DNA from: Bin87 sp965203855
GTDB lineage: Bacteria > Chloroflexota > Dehalococcoidia > Lucifugimonadales > UBA3495
Direction: 5' to 3'
Assembly: GCA_965203855.1 (NCBI GenBank)
Contig: CBDBDN010000005.1
Span: 558,001 to 622,000, forward strand
DNA length: 64,000 nt
How positions within the stretch are numbered: the stretch's first letter is position 1; every line of letters begins with the position of its first letter. The notes below the pieces were generated by a model. It was given only the letters and a program-made list of their open reading frames with translations, ran no database searches and was not told the DNA's origin. Shown in pieces: positions 7,834-15,122 of the stretch. The position numbers were made by a program, and so were the translations under genes.

Positions 7834-8259
7834 ATGACTACCGCTGCGCCGGTGTACACCTACACCTACGACCACATTCATGTCCGCACCAAGGATACGG
7901 AGGGGATGGCGTCATTCTTTGAGACGATGTTCGGGGCTACGGTGCTGCGCCTGATACAGAGCGACGGGGCGCCGCGCATTGACCTGGATGTGAACGGACT
8001 GGCTATCTTTATCGCCGCCGTGCCGCCGGCGGAGCATATTGAGGCCAACCCGCGCGACCCGCATTTGGGGCTGGATCACTTCGGCTTTCGGGTTGACGAC
8101 ATTGACGGCGCCGTGGCCGACCTGAAAAGCAAGGGGGCCGATATTTGCGTGGAGCCGCGCACCATCCGGCCCGGCGTCCGCATCGCCTTTGTGCGCGGGC
8201 CGGACGACGTGCGGATTGAGCTGCTGCAACGCGACGGCTCCGGACTGATGGAGGAATAG
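7834..8259 (+). CDS. VOC family (glyoxalase/dioxygenase fold) protein
   Basis: A 141-residue single-chain VOC protein. The paired beta-alpha-beta-beta-beta modules begin at YDHIHVRTKD and LDHFGFRVDDIDGA, and the C-terminal strand VRIELLQRDG supplies the usual metal-binding Glu; His of DHIHV and DHFGF are the other likely ligands. This fits lactoylglutathione-lyase-like or bleomycin-resistance-like proteins; the substrate cannot be told. ATG 7834 is preferred over the TTG at 7828 because AAGGAGG (7819-7825) is 8 nt upstream. Confidence 0.85.
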   Translation: MTTAAPVYTYTYDHIHVRTKDTEGMASFFETMFGATVLRLIQSDGAPRIDLDVNGLAIFIAAVPPAEHIEANPRDPHLGLDHFGFRVDDIDGAVADLKSKGADICVEPRTIRPGVRIAFVRGPDDVRIELLQRDGSGLMEE

Positions 8260-8260
8260 A

Positions 8261-8725
8261 TTGGCAAGGCCTGTTGCCGATTCTCCGCTGCCGGGCGGTG
8301 ATGCCGGCGTGAGCTACCGCAATTTTTGGGGTGCGATTGCTATACTGCTGGCAATGCTTCTGGTAGAATTAGCGTTGTTGCAGCTCTTTGCGATCGGTAC
8401 AACTACCGGGATTTACCATCTGGCCCCGCAGCTGGATGTAGGCAGTCCGCGCGGTTTCCGGGACTGGCTGAGCATAATGCAGGTAGTAAGCGCAACACTG
8501 ACTTTACCGGGAGGCGCAGCAATCGTGTTATCAACTTGGTTGGCGTCCCGCTGGGCACGCATGGCGGAACAGCGCGCTGATGCCGCCGAACAGGAAGCGA
8601 AAAAGTGGCATGATGAAGCCGTGGCGGCTCAATCAGAAAATTCCGTATTAAAGGCCCGGAATGCCGCTTTGCAAGATGAGGTGGAACGGCGTCCGCGCCA
8701 ACGCCGCCGCCGGCTCCGGCGCTAA
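8261..8725 (+). CDS. Small membrane protein with C-terminal coiled coil, paralogue A
   Basis: A 154-residue protein of no family I recognise. One strong transmembrane helix (residues about 24-48) is followed by a second hydrophobic stretch (about 68-90), then a heptad-like Ala/Glu/Lys region from about 95 to 140 and an Arg-rich tail (RRPRQRRRRLRR). The start is TTG 8261, supported by GGAGG at 8250-8254 inside the end of the VOC gene. It ends in TAATG, overlapping the next gene by one base. The signature LLQLFAIGTTTG...PQLDVGSPRGF recurs in paralogue C at 51675-52103. Confidence 0.65.
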   Translation: MARPVADSPLPGGDAGVSYRNFWGAIAILLAMLLVELALLQLFAIGTTTGIYHLAPQLDVGSPRGFRDWLSIMQVVSATLTLPGGAAIVLSTWLASRWARMAEQRADAAEQEAKKWHDEAVAAQSENSVLKARNAALQDEVERRPRQRRRRLRR

Positions 8726-9090
8726 TGTTCCACCCGAACCCTCACCCGGATGTTGGACAGTCCGCAGGGTTTCGGGATGGGCTGGGCACATTGCAGATAG
8801 TAAGCGCAAATTTGGCTTTGCCGGGAGGTAAGTCAATCGTGTTATCAGATTGGCTGGTGTACTACTGGGAGCGCAAAGCAGCACGGAGCGCCATTGTTGC
8901 TGAACAAAATCTAGCCGCAGCGCGGGCAAAATCTGAACTGCGGCAACTCGAGGCTACTGAATCCGCCGCCAAATCCGCTCAGGACGCAGCCGAATCGGCC
9001 CGTATTGCGGCTGAAGCGGCCCAAGTTGCCGTAACCGCCTTGCAATCCGCATCGGAGCGACGGTCGCGTCGGCGTCGGCTGCGCTGTTAG
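8725..9090 (+). CDS. Coiled-coil protein, truncated paralogue B
   Basis: A 121-residue protein whose first 60 residues match the middle of paralogue A (GFRDGLGTLQIVSANLALPGG against GFRDWLSIMQVVSATLTLPGG), but which lacks A's N-terminal membrane helix. The rest is Ala-rich coiled coil and the tail again ends in RRSRRRRLR. It is translationally coupled to A through TAATG. It looks like a tandem duplicate that lost its 5' end; whether it is still functional cannot be judged. One hydrophobic segment remains (residues about 25-48). Confidence 0.6.
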   Translation: MFHPNPHPDVGQSAGFRDGLGTLQIVSANLALPGGKSIVLSDWLVYYWERKAARSAIVAEQNLAAARAKSELRQLEATESAAKSAQDAAESARIAAEAAQVAVTALQSASERRSRRRRLRC

Positions 9091-9133
9091 CGAGCCAACC
9101 GACGCCGGCTTGGTTCGGAGGGCAATCTAGTCT

Positions 9134-9349
9134 TTATCTAATACGCTGGCGGCGTTGCCGCCACCAGGCCCATATTGCCAACGCTGCCAGCAACAGGCCC
9201 AGCGCCGCCAGCGTCCATCCGACGCCTTTCAGCAGCAAGACGGCAACAGGCGTCAGCAGGAACAACCCCAGGCACAGCAGCGCGAGCCCGCAGCCCAATA
9301 CCCCCGACGGGCCGGCGGCGCGGTGCATAATTGGGTCGGGGGAACGCAT
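9134..9349 (-). CDS. Small two-helix membrane protein
   Basis: A 71-residue protein with two hydrophobic segments (about residues 16-33 and 38-60) rich in Leu, Gly and Ala, ending in WWRQRRQRIR, so a positive-inside cytosolic C-terminus is expected. The start ATG 9349 has GGAGG 5 nt upstream, which supports real translation. No family is recognised. It lies convergent to paralogue B and upstream of the MBL gene on the same strand. Confidence 0.6.
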   Translation of the reverse strand: MRSPDPIMHRAAGPSGVLGCGLALLCLGLFLLTPVAVLLLKGVGWTLAALGLLLAALAIWAWWRQRRQRIR

Positions 9350-9376
9350 TAATCCTCCGGTCGGCCGGGCCGATTA

Positions 9377-10207
9377 CTATTGCGACAGCGTGTAGGTTGC
9401 GGGCTGTTCAACAACTTGTCCGTCCTGCCGCAGCCGGTCCAGATGCGTCCGCACATTGCGGCCGGCCGCCGCGCGCAGCGATTTGCGGAGGTTGCGCGGA
9501 TATACTGCGGATACGATTTCGTCCACAGTAGCCGCGCCGCCGGAGAGGGCAGCCAATACCTGCGCTTCGCGGCTTTGGCGATGGGCGATTTGCTGCCGGA
9601 TGCGCGCTTCGCCGCGCAGTATCGTATTGCCGTGGCCGGGGCAAACTACCAGCGGATGAGTGCGCGCCATCCGATCCAGAGAGCGCAGATACTCTTTCAG
9701 ATTGCGGACGCTGGACGACGAGTTGCCGAGCAGGTTATCGCCGCTGAACAGCACCCGGTCGGGCCGCAGCAAGTAGCAGACATGGTCATCCTCGTGGCCC
9801 GGCGTGAACAATGGACGCAGCCGGGCGCCGCCGCCGGCTGCGATTAGCTCGCGGGCATTCAGCGCGGCTACGGAATCGCCGCCCAGGATATGCCGCAGCC
9901 GGGGCGCCAATTTGGGATGGCAGCGCACCGGGCAGTCAAAGGCTTCCTGCAAGCGATCCAGGCCGCCGATATGGTCGCCGTGGCCGTGGGTAATCAGGAT
10001 GGAGTCGATGACGGGGCGTCCCAGCTCCTGCCAGTACGCCATAATCTGCTGCGTCCAGAAGCGGTACGGCTCGCCGGAGTCAATCATCACCATCCGGTCG
10101 TCCGGGTCGCCGACAAAATAAATCTGGGTGCCGCCCGGATGCATTGCGCCGTAAGAGCCGGGATCTTCCTGGATATGGGTGCTGTACACATGGTCGGTAA
10201 TCTGCAT
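9377..10207 (-). CDS. MBL-fold metallo-hydrolase with C-terminal winged helix (LACTB2-like)
   Basis: A 276-residue metallo-beta-lactamase-fold hydrolase. The metal motif is THGHGDHIGG (HxHxDH), with later ligands in FTPGHEDDHV and VCPGHGN. The last 60 residues (REAQVLAALSGG...VRTHLDRLRQDGQVV) form a small winged-helix-like domain, as in the LACTB2/glyoxalase II-like branch. Substrate unknown. ATG 10207 is used; GTG at 10219 would form a GTGA overlap with the upstream thioredoxin-reductase-like gene and is an equally good candidate. The two genes are evidently co-transcribed. Confidence 0.85.
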   Translation of the reverse strand: MQITDHVYSTHIQEDPGSYGAMHPGGTQIYFVGDPDDRMVMIDSGEPYRFWTQQIMAYWQELGRPVIDSILITHGHGDHIGGLDRLQEAFDCPVRCHPKLAPRLRHILGGDSVAALNARELIAAGGGARLRPLFTPGHEDDHVCYLLRPDRVLFSGDNLLGNSSSSVRNLKEYLRSLDRMARTHPLVVCPGHGNTILRGEARIRQQIAHRQSREAQVLAALSGGAATVDEIVSAVYPRNLRKSLRAAAGRNVRTHLDRLRQDGQVVEQPATYTLSQ

Positions 10208-10215
10208 AGCGGAAC

Positions 10216-11142
10216 TCACCACTGGCGGGAGCGGATGTAGCGGAAAGCGGCGATGGCGGCGGTGGCGCCGTCGCCGGCGGAGGCTACCAGCTGGGCCGCC
10301 GACTGCTGGCGGATGTCCCCGGCGGCGAACAGGCCCGCCCGGGGCGTGTCCATTGACAGCCCTACCGGGATATGGCCGGCGTTGTCCAGCGGCACCAGGT
10401 CGGCCACCGGCGCCGAATTGGGGTCAAGGCCGACATAAACGAACAGGCCGTGCACCGGCTCTACCGTCTCTCCGGCGTTATCGCGCACGCGTATGCCGGT
10501 AACGGCGTCCTCGCCCAGCACTTCCAGCACTTCCGCGCCGTAACGGACTTCCACTTTGGGATTGCCGGCGATGCGGTCTTGCAGCACCTGCTGGGCGTCC
10601 AGCGCATCGCTGCGGTGGAACAGGATAACGCGGTCGGCGTATTCGGTAAGGGTAAGGGCTTCGTCGGCCGCCGAATCGCCGCCGCCGGCTACGGCTACGG
10701 TCTGCCCCATATACATTGGGCCGTCGCAGGAAGCGCAGTGCGAAACGCCGCGCCCGATGAATTCCGCTTCGCCGGGGATGCCGAGGGTACGCAGGGAGGA
10801 GCCGGCGGCCATAATGACGGCCTTGCCGAGATAGCTGCCGCCGCCGTCGCCGGACACCCGCAGATATTCGCCGTCCGGCGCAATAGCGGTAACGGTGTCC
10901 ATCAGCAGCTCAGCGCCGGCGTTCAGCGCCTGTTCCTGCGTGGACGGCCCCAGTTCGTAGCCGGCGATGCCTTGCGGGAATCCGGGAAAGTTTTCAATGC
11001 GATCCAGGTTGATAATCTGGGCGCCGGCCATCATCTGCTCCACGATGGCGGTACGCAGGCCGTGGCGGGCGGAGTAGATGGCGGCGGTCAAGCCGGCCAT
11101 GCCGCCGCCGATGATAATGACATCGTAGTTTGGCGCTGGCAC
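10216..11142 (-). CDS. trxB: Thioredoxin reductase-like FAD/NAD(P)H disulfide oxidoreductase
   Basis: A 308-residue low-molecular-weight thioredoxin-reductase-type flavoprotein. FAD binding is by GGGMAGLTAA (12-21), the redox-active pair is C136/C139 in CASCD, NADPH binding is VAGGGDSAADEA, and LFAAGDIR near the C-terminus closes the FAD domain. It would reduce thioredoxin or a related dithiol protein in the cytosol; no thioredoxin gene is adjacent. The start is GTG 11142 with GAGGAA upstream. It shares a 4-nt GTGA or near overlap with the MBL gene downstream. Confidence 0.9.
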   Translation of the reverse strand: MPAPNYDVIIIGGGMAGLTAAIYSARHGLRTAIVEQMMAGAQIINLDRIENFPGFPQGIAGYELGPSTQEQALNAGAELLMDTVTAIAPDGEYLRVSGDGGGSYLGKAVIMAAGSSLRTLGIPGEAEFIGRGVSHCASCDGPMYMGQTVAVAGGGDSAADEALTLTEYADRVILFHRSDALDAQQVLQDRIAGNPKVEVRYGAEVLEVLGEDAVTGIRVRDNAGETVEPVHGLFVYVGLDPNSAPVADLVPLDNAGHIPVGLSMDTPRAGLFAAGDIRQQSAAQLVASAGDGATAAIAAFRYIRSRQW

Positions 11143-11151
11143 GATGGTTCC

Positions 11152-11868
11152 TCACTCTGTAGCGGTGGTGAAATAGTCAAAGATTTTGGCGCGGACGGCG
11201 AACCGGAAACCGGGCAGCACGGCGGCATCGCCTTCCACGAACTCCGGGTCGTGCAAGGTTTCCGGTTCCTGGCCGGGGCGGAATATGACGACTGCGCGCG
11301 TTGCGGCGTCCAGCAGCCAGGCCAGCCGCGTACCATAGCGCAGGAAAAGGTTGATTTTGTCAACCAGCTCCTGCCGACTGTTGGACGGGGATTGCACTTC
11401 GGCGATGAAATCGGGGACAAGATGGGGAAAAGGGCGATTATGCGGCAGCATTAGCAGATGCCGGCGTTCCGGGCTGATCCAGGCCGCATCCGGCCCAAAC
11501 CGAGAGCCGTCAGGCAAGGTGAACCGGACATTAGCGGGGAATGCGACGCCCCCGTGTTCGTCAGTCCAGATCGACAGCGCGACGAAAAAAGTTCCTTCAT
11601 ACAAAACGCCGGGGATTCCCGTAGGAGGCATAATCAGCAATTCTCCTTTATGTGTAATGGCGTAGGTATGGCCGCTGTCCGAATTGCGCTCCGCGAAATG
11701 CTCAAACCAGGCATCCAGGTCGGCGTCGGCCAGCGACTTGCCGAACTCGGACAAGGGGATGGCCAGCGTACCGGATTGGCCGTAGTCGGTCGGCGTTAGT
11801 TGGGCCGGCGCAGTGATGGCCGGAGCAGCGGCGGGCGGCGGCGGTATTGCGACGGCGGTAGTCATCAT
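11152..11868 (-). CDS. Uma2 family (DUF820) protein
   Basis: A 238-residue Uma2-family protein, distinct from the tandem triplet. It has a low-complexity Pro/Ala N-terminus, a catalytic-type region (GSRFGPDAAWIS, then LVPDFIAEVQSPSNS and a Lys in LVDKINLFLRYG), and the closing strand WLLDAATRAVVIFRPG. The FIAEVxSPS...K arrangement preserves the PD-(D/E)XK-like residues. Start at ATG 11868 or 11865, behind GAGAGG. It sits 9 nt upstream of the thioredoxin-reductase-like gene on the same strand, another case of an Uma2 gene joined to a metabolic gene. Confidence 0.87.
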   Translation of the reverse strand: MMTTAVAIPPPPAAAPAITAPAQLTPTDYGQSGTLAIPLSEFGKSLADADLDAWFEHFAERNSDSGHTYAITHKGELLIMPPTGIPGVLYEGTFFVALSIWTDEHGGVAFPANVRFTLPDGSRFGPDAAWISPERRHLLMLPHNRPFPHLVPDFIAEVQSPSNSRQELVDKINLFLRYGTRLAWLLDAATRAVVIFRPGQEPETLHDPEFVEGDAAVLPGFRFAVRAKIFDYFTTATE

Positions 11869-11899
11869 TGCCTCTCGCCGCTGATTGTACCACTTTCCG

Positions 11900-12754
11900 C
11901 TAACGATGGACGGCGGGCTGGCGGGTATCCGCCGGCGCGCCGGCGCCCGTCAACATTTCGCGCACTTCCAGCGCGGACGGGATGGCGGGTTCGCCGGCAG
12001 CGTGTTCCAGAGACGCCCGTTCCGGCTCCGTATCTACGACGACTGCCGCCGCGCGCTGCTGCGCCAGCCGGCAGTATTCTGCGGACAGGTCAATGCCGAT
12101 GTATTCACGCCCCTCCAGCAGGGCGGCTACGGCGGTGGTGCCGCTGCCCATAAACGGATCCAGGACGACGCCGGCGGTAGTGGCGGCGATGGCGCGCCGG
12201 GCCAGCTCCACCGGGAACGGCGCCGGGTGGGGATTGCCCCGATCCTGCCGGATGCGCCATACATCACCGATGCCGCCGGCTTTGGGCGCCAGCCGGAATT
12301 CAGGGTTGGCAATCAGGTAAATGACTTCGTAGGTCGGCAGGAAGTAGCCGGGATTGTGATTGAATCCGCCGGCGCGCTGCCAGATGATGATTTGCCGCAC
12401 CGGAAACCCGTCCACGATGTCGGCGCGGTCTTGCAGCAGGCCGCGCTGCACCCGCCATTTGTGGTTGTAGAAAATAGCGCCGTCGGGGGCCAGGACGCGC
12501 AGCATTTCGTGGATGCATTCCCGCTGCCAGTTCACATAATCATCGTGGGGCATACGGTCGCTGTGGCCGGCGTAGCCCTGCATCAGGGCGGCGCGGGACC
12601 ACTTGCCCTTGTGGCCGTTTTTCATCCCGTTGCCGCTGCTGTTGAGCAGGTTGTAGGGCGGAGAAGTTACCACTAAATCTACCGATGCCGCCGGCATTTG
12701 CGACATCAGTTCCAGGCAATCGCCATTATGGATTTGATTGAGCCAAGAGCGCAT
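11900..12754 (-). CDS. Site-specific DNA methyltransferase (beta class, N6-adenine or N4-cytosine)
   Basis: A 284-residue amino-methyltransferase. The catalytic motif IV TSPPYN is near residue 30 and the AdoMet motif DPFMGSGTT is near residue 200, an order typical of the beta class (motif IV before motif I). GYFLPTYEVIYLIA lies between them. Target base and site cannot be deduced. No restriction enzyme gene is recognisable next to it; the adjacent Uma2 gene has a nuclease-like fold but no evidence ties them functionally. The C-terminal 50 residues after the methylase core are Ala/Arg-rich and unassigned. Confidence 0.88.
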   Translation of the reverse strand: MRSWLNQIHNGDCLELMSQMPAASVDLVVTSPPYNLLNSSGNGMKNGHKGKWSRAALMQGYAGHSDRMPHDDYVNWQRECIHEMLRVLAPDGAIFYNHKWRVQRGLLQDRADIVDGFPVRQIIIWQRAGGFNHNPGYFLPTYEVIYLIANPEFRLAPKAGGIGDVWRIRQDRGNPHPAPFPVELARRAIAATTAGVVLDPFMGSGTTAVAALLEGREYIGIDLSAEYCRLAQQRAAAVVVDTEPERASLEHAAGEPAIPSALEVREMLTGAGAPADTRQPAVHR

Positions 12755-12814
12755 AAATCTGGGCGCATTTCTAAAAATCTGCCAAAGATGCGCCGCTTAT
12801 TTAACCCGGTATGC

Positions 12815-12866
12815 CCGGCCGCCGCATAGCGACGGGGATGCGGATTTGGGGGGATGCGGCGGCCGG
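12815..12866. repeat. Palindromic 48-bp element, copy 1
   Basis: CCGGCCGCCGCAT (12815-12827) and ATGCGGCGGCCGG (12854-12866) are perfect inverted arms around a 26-nt core (AGCGACGGGGATGCGGATTT...). The same core recurs in copy 2 at 13387-13434 with one substitution, while the outermost arm pair changes from G/C to A/T in a compensating way. Confidence 0.85.
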
Positions 12867-12967
12867 TCGCTGTGTCGCCGCGTCGCCGCAGCGATACCCG
12901 GCGCGTTGCTGCCGGGGTTTCCCGGCGATAGGCAGCGCCGTGGTGAATGCCCCCCGGCGCTGGGCGA

Positions 12968-12976
12968 TGGTATAAT
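12968..12976 (+). promoter_or_regulatory. Extended -10 promoter upstream of the HigA-like gene
   Basis: TGGTATAAT matches an extended -10 (TGnTATAAT), 35 nt upstream of the ATG at 13011. No convincing -35 is seen, which is usual for extended -10 promoters. Confidence 0.55.
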
Positions 12977-13010
12977 TGCCCGGCCGGAATGACGTTATGC
13001 GGTTTAGATT

Positions 13011-13399
13011 ATGTGCAATATCAATCTGATACGGACGGAAGCGGATTTTGCGGCGGCGGAGGCACGATTGTACTCGCTGCGTAGCGCCGAACCCGGTACG
13101 CCGGAGGGGACGAGTACGAACTGCTGGCCGATTTGGTGGAGCTATACGACAATCGGCATTACCCGATTGCGCCTCCGGAAGCCGACTTGGAGGCGGACGT
13201 TGAGTTCTGGATGGATCGACAAGGCTGGACTCCGCAGCAGGTCAACGCACTACTCGGTCCTGAATGGGACATTGCGGCGGTGATGACCGGCCGGCAAGCA
13301 ATTACCATTCCTATGGCAAAGGAACTGCACGAACATTTGGGGATACGCCCGGAATCTCCGCTCAAGGCAATGTTTGTGGCAGTGCCAGCCGCCGCATAG
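13011..13399 (+). pseudogene. HigA-type antitoxin (COG5499-like HTH), frameshifted
   Basis: Reading from ATG 13011 gives INLIRTEADFAAAEARL and AEPGTPEG. The continuation in the next frame gives DEYELLADLVELYDN, then HYPIAPPEA, a helix-turn-helix region and HLGIRPESPL. Joined, this is the full plan of HigA/COG5499 antitoxins. The frames are split by loss of one base at a G run (13106-13109 has four Gs where five are needed). The 3' part ends at TAG 13397-13399, which lies in the palindromic element copy 2. No HigB-like toxin gene is found on either side. It is either a decayed antitoxin or one intact gene with a sequencing error. Confidence 0.8.
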
Positions 13400-13434
13400 C
13401 GACGGGGATGCGGATTTAGGGGGATGCGGCGGCT
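13387..13434. repeat. Palindromic 48-bp element, copy 2
   Basis: AGCCGCCGCAT (13387-13397) and ATGCGGCGGCT (13424-13434) flank the same 26-nt core as copy 1 except one G to A change. The arm ends are A and T here but G and C in copy 1, so pairing is kept. The left arm supplies the stop codon of the HigA-like frame. Confidence 0.85.
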
Positions 13435-13440
13435 TTATCC

Positions 13441-13647
13441 CCATTGGAACAGGGCGATAACGATTTGGCCTGGTGGCTGCTGGGATTGACCAACGAGGCC
13501 GCCTAGAACCTGGGCATTAGCCGGGAGGAACGCGCGGCGTATATTGATGAAATCGCCCGGCATATTCGGGAAGTTGCCGAAAACTCACCCGATTTTGCGT
13601 TTGACGATGCGATGCTGATGCTTTGGGCCGGCGTCGTTCCCCCTTTT
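13441..13647 (+). pseudogene. Coding remnant with an internal stop
   Basis: One frame reads PLEQGDNDLAWWLLGLTNEAA, a TAG at 13504-13506, then NLGISREERAAYIDEIARHI and NSPDFAFDDAMLMLW before running into a dispersed repeat. Composition and helix-like pattern look protein-coding, but there is no start codon and no family I can name. Probably the end of a decayed gene. Confidence 0.4.
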
Positions 13648-13722
13648 ACCGTCATTCCGGCGCACGCCGGTATCCAACTCCCAATCCCAGATCCCCATTC
13701 ATCCCCTTCAGCCATGCCATTA
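13648..13722. repeat. Dispersed composite repeat (imperfect palindrome plus CCCCATTCATCCCCTT module)
   Basis: CGTCATTCCGGCGCACGCCGGTATCC is a slightly decayed copy of the window's main palindrome. It is followed by a conserved module ending ATCCCCTTCAGCCATGCCA that recurs near 28356-28403, 29401-29450 and 49440-49480. Confidence 0.75.
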
Positions 13723-13782
13723 CGCCGTTTCCCTGTAGTACAATAGCGAATGTATGCAGATCGGTTTAATTTGGAGGAAATT

Positions 13783-14825
13783 ATGCCCAACCCGCCCGGC
13801 ATCGTCGCTGACGCTCCCGCGCTTGCCCAAATGCTTGCCGACGCATTGCCGCCCGCCGGCGCCGCTGATGTCGCTGCGCTTATCGACCGCAGCCGGGGCG
13901 TCCTGCTGGGCCTGGCCGTCGGCAATGTGCTGGGATTGCCGGTAGAATTCGCCGGGTACGCCGATATTGACCGGATGTATCCCGACGGCGTCCGGGATGC
14001 CGACCCGCGCGAGGCGCATCGCCCGATGGACGACGACCTGGCGCAGGCCGTGACCTGGCGGAATCGCTGCTGGCCGGCGGCGATTTGGCAGCGGATTTTA
14101 CCCGCCGTCTAATCCTGTGGGCGCGTAATAACGGGCGCGGTATGGGCATCACTACGCACGAAGTCATCACCGAGCTGGAAACCGGGCAACCGTTCCCGGA
14201 GCCGGCCCGCATCGTCTATGAACGGAAAGGCCGCATCGCCCCCAACGGCGGCGTGATGCGCTGCGCCCCCGTGGCCATCGCCCGCCGCTGCAACCCGAAT
14301 CTATTGGTCAGCGACTCCGCGATTTCCTGCGCCGTAACCCATTATGCGCCAACCTGCCAGTGGTCTTGCATCATCAGCAACGCCGTTATCGCCCTGCTGC
14401 TCCACGGCGTTACGCCCGATTTGTCCGCTATCCTGGACGCCGCTGCCGCCGACGGCTGCCCCAACCTGGCTGCTGTCGCCCATCACGACGGCATCCCCGC
14501 CGACATTCTGGACGCCATCGCCGCCGGCCGTGCCATCCCGTCAAGCGTTGACTGGCTCCGGCAAGACCAGCGGCTGATTGGGCATACTCTGCTTTGCCTG
14601 CAAGCCGGCCTGTGGGCCGCCGCTGCGCCGCTTAACCTTGAGGACGCCTTGGCTGCGCTGATTGGCGGCGGCGGCGACACCGATACCAACGGCGCCCTGG
14701 CCGGCGCCGTGCTGGGCGCCCGCTGCGGCGCATCCGCCATACCCCAACGCTGGCAAGACTGCACCCCGCAGCAAGCGCGCATTGCCGGATTGGCCGACCG
14801 CTTGGCAGGGCTGGCCGGCAGCTAG
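13783..14825 (+). pseudogene. ADP-ribosylglycohydrolase (DraG family), frameshifted
   Basis: ATG 13783 with GGAGG at 13773-13777 starts a frame containing RSRGVLLGLAVGNVLGLP and the metal-site segment MDDDLAQAV. About 14050 the family sequence continues in another frame (LAESLLAGGDLAADF, IAPNGGVMRCAPVAI) through to GGGGDTDTNGALAGAVLGA, the C-terminal metal-binding GGDxDTNxxxxG motif. Restoring one base (GTGAC to GTGGAC) near 14050-14055 rebuilds a complete enzyme that would remove ADP-ribose from modified targets. Both halves are otherwise intact, so this is a recent lesion or a one-base error. Confidence 0.85.
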
Positions 14826-14841
14826 CCGCCCACCGCCGGCG

Positions 14842-15072
14842 TCATGCCACTGGTTCGGCAGGGATGGCGAGCAGTTGTTCCAATTCCTCTGTCAACTCAA
14901 TCGGCGCGAAGTAACGGGTCGGAAAGAGGTAATCCTCCTCCGAATTGTCAATGACGCGAATCATCCCTAATTCGCCGGCGTCATCATCCGGCAGCCGGCG
15001 GTAGATTTTGCGAACCTCGAGAGAGACTAAATAGCCTCCGTTGTCGATGCAGACAACATAGTCGCCTTTCAT
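14842..15072 (-). CDS. Conserved small protein with SH3-like pattern
   Basis: A 76-residue acidic protein beginning MKGDYVVCIDNGGYLVSLEV and containing RRLPDDDAGELGMIRVIDNS and YLFPTRYFAPIEL. Alternating hydrophobic strands suggest a small beta barrel. I recall similar short proteins of unknown role in other bacteria but cannot name a family. ATG 15072 is preferred over a TTG two codons upstream; GAGG lies about 10 nt before it. It is convergent with the broken ADP-ribosylglycohydrolase gene. Confidence 0.65.
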   Translation of the reverse strand: MKGDYVVCIDNGGYLVSLEVRKIYRRLPDDDAGELGMIRVIDNSEEDYLFPTRYFAPIELTEELEQLLAIPAEPVA

Positions 15073-15122
15073 GGTCAATCGCCTCTATCGTAATAGACGC
15101 CGGACGTTTGGGGTAACGCTGC

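Noticed and set aside
9500..10240. Plus-strand open frames opposite the MBL hydrolase gene
   Set aside because: They mirror the minus-strand gene in a GC-rich genome and show no motif; antisense shadows.
12738..12992. A plus-strand open frame of 84 codons between the methyltransferase and the HigA-like gene
   Set aside because: It overlaps the palindromic element, has no ribosome site and no protein-like pattern; treated as chance.
12755..13010. A HigB toxin gene partner for the HigA-like antitoxin
   Set aside because: Neither strand shows a HigB-like sequence in the upstream gap or just downstream.
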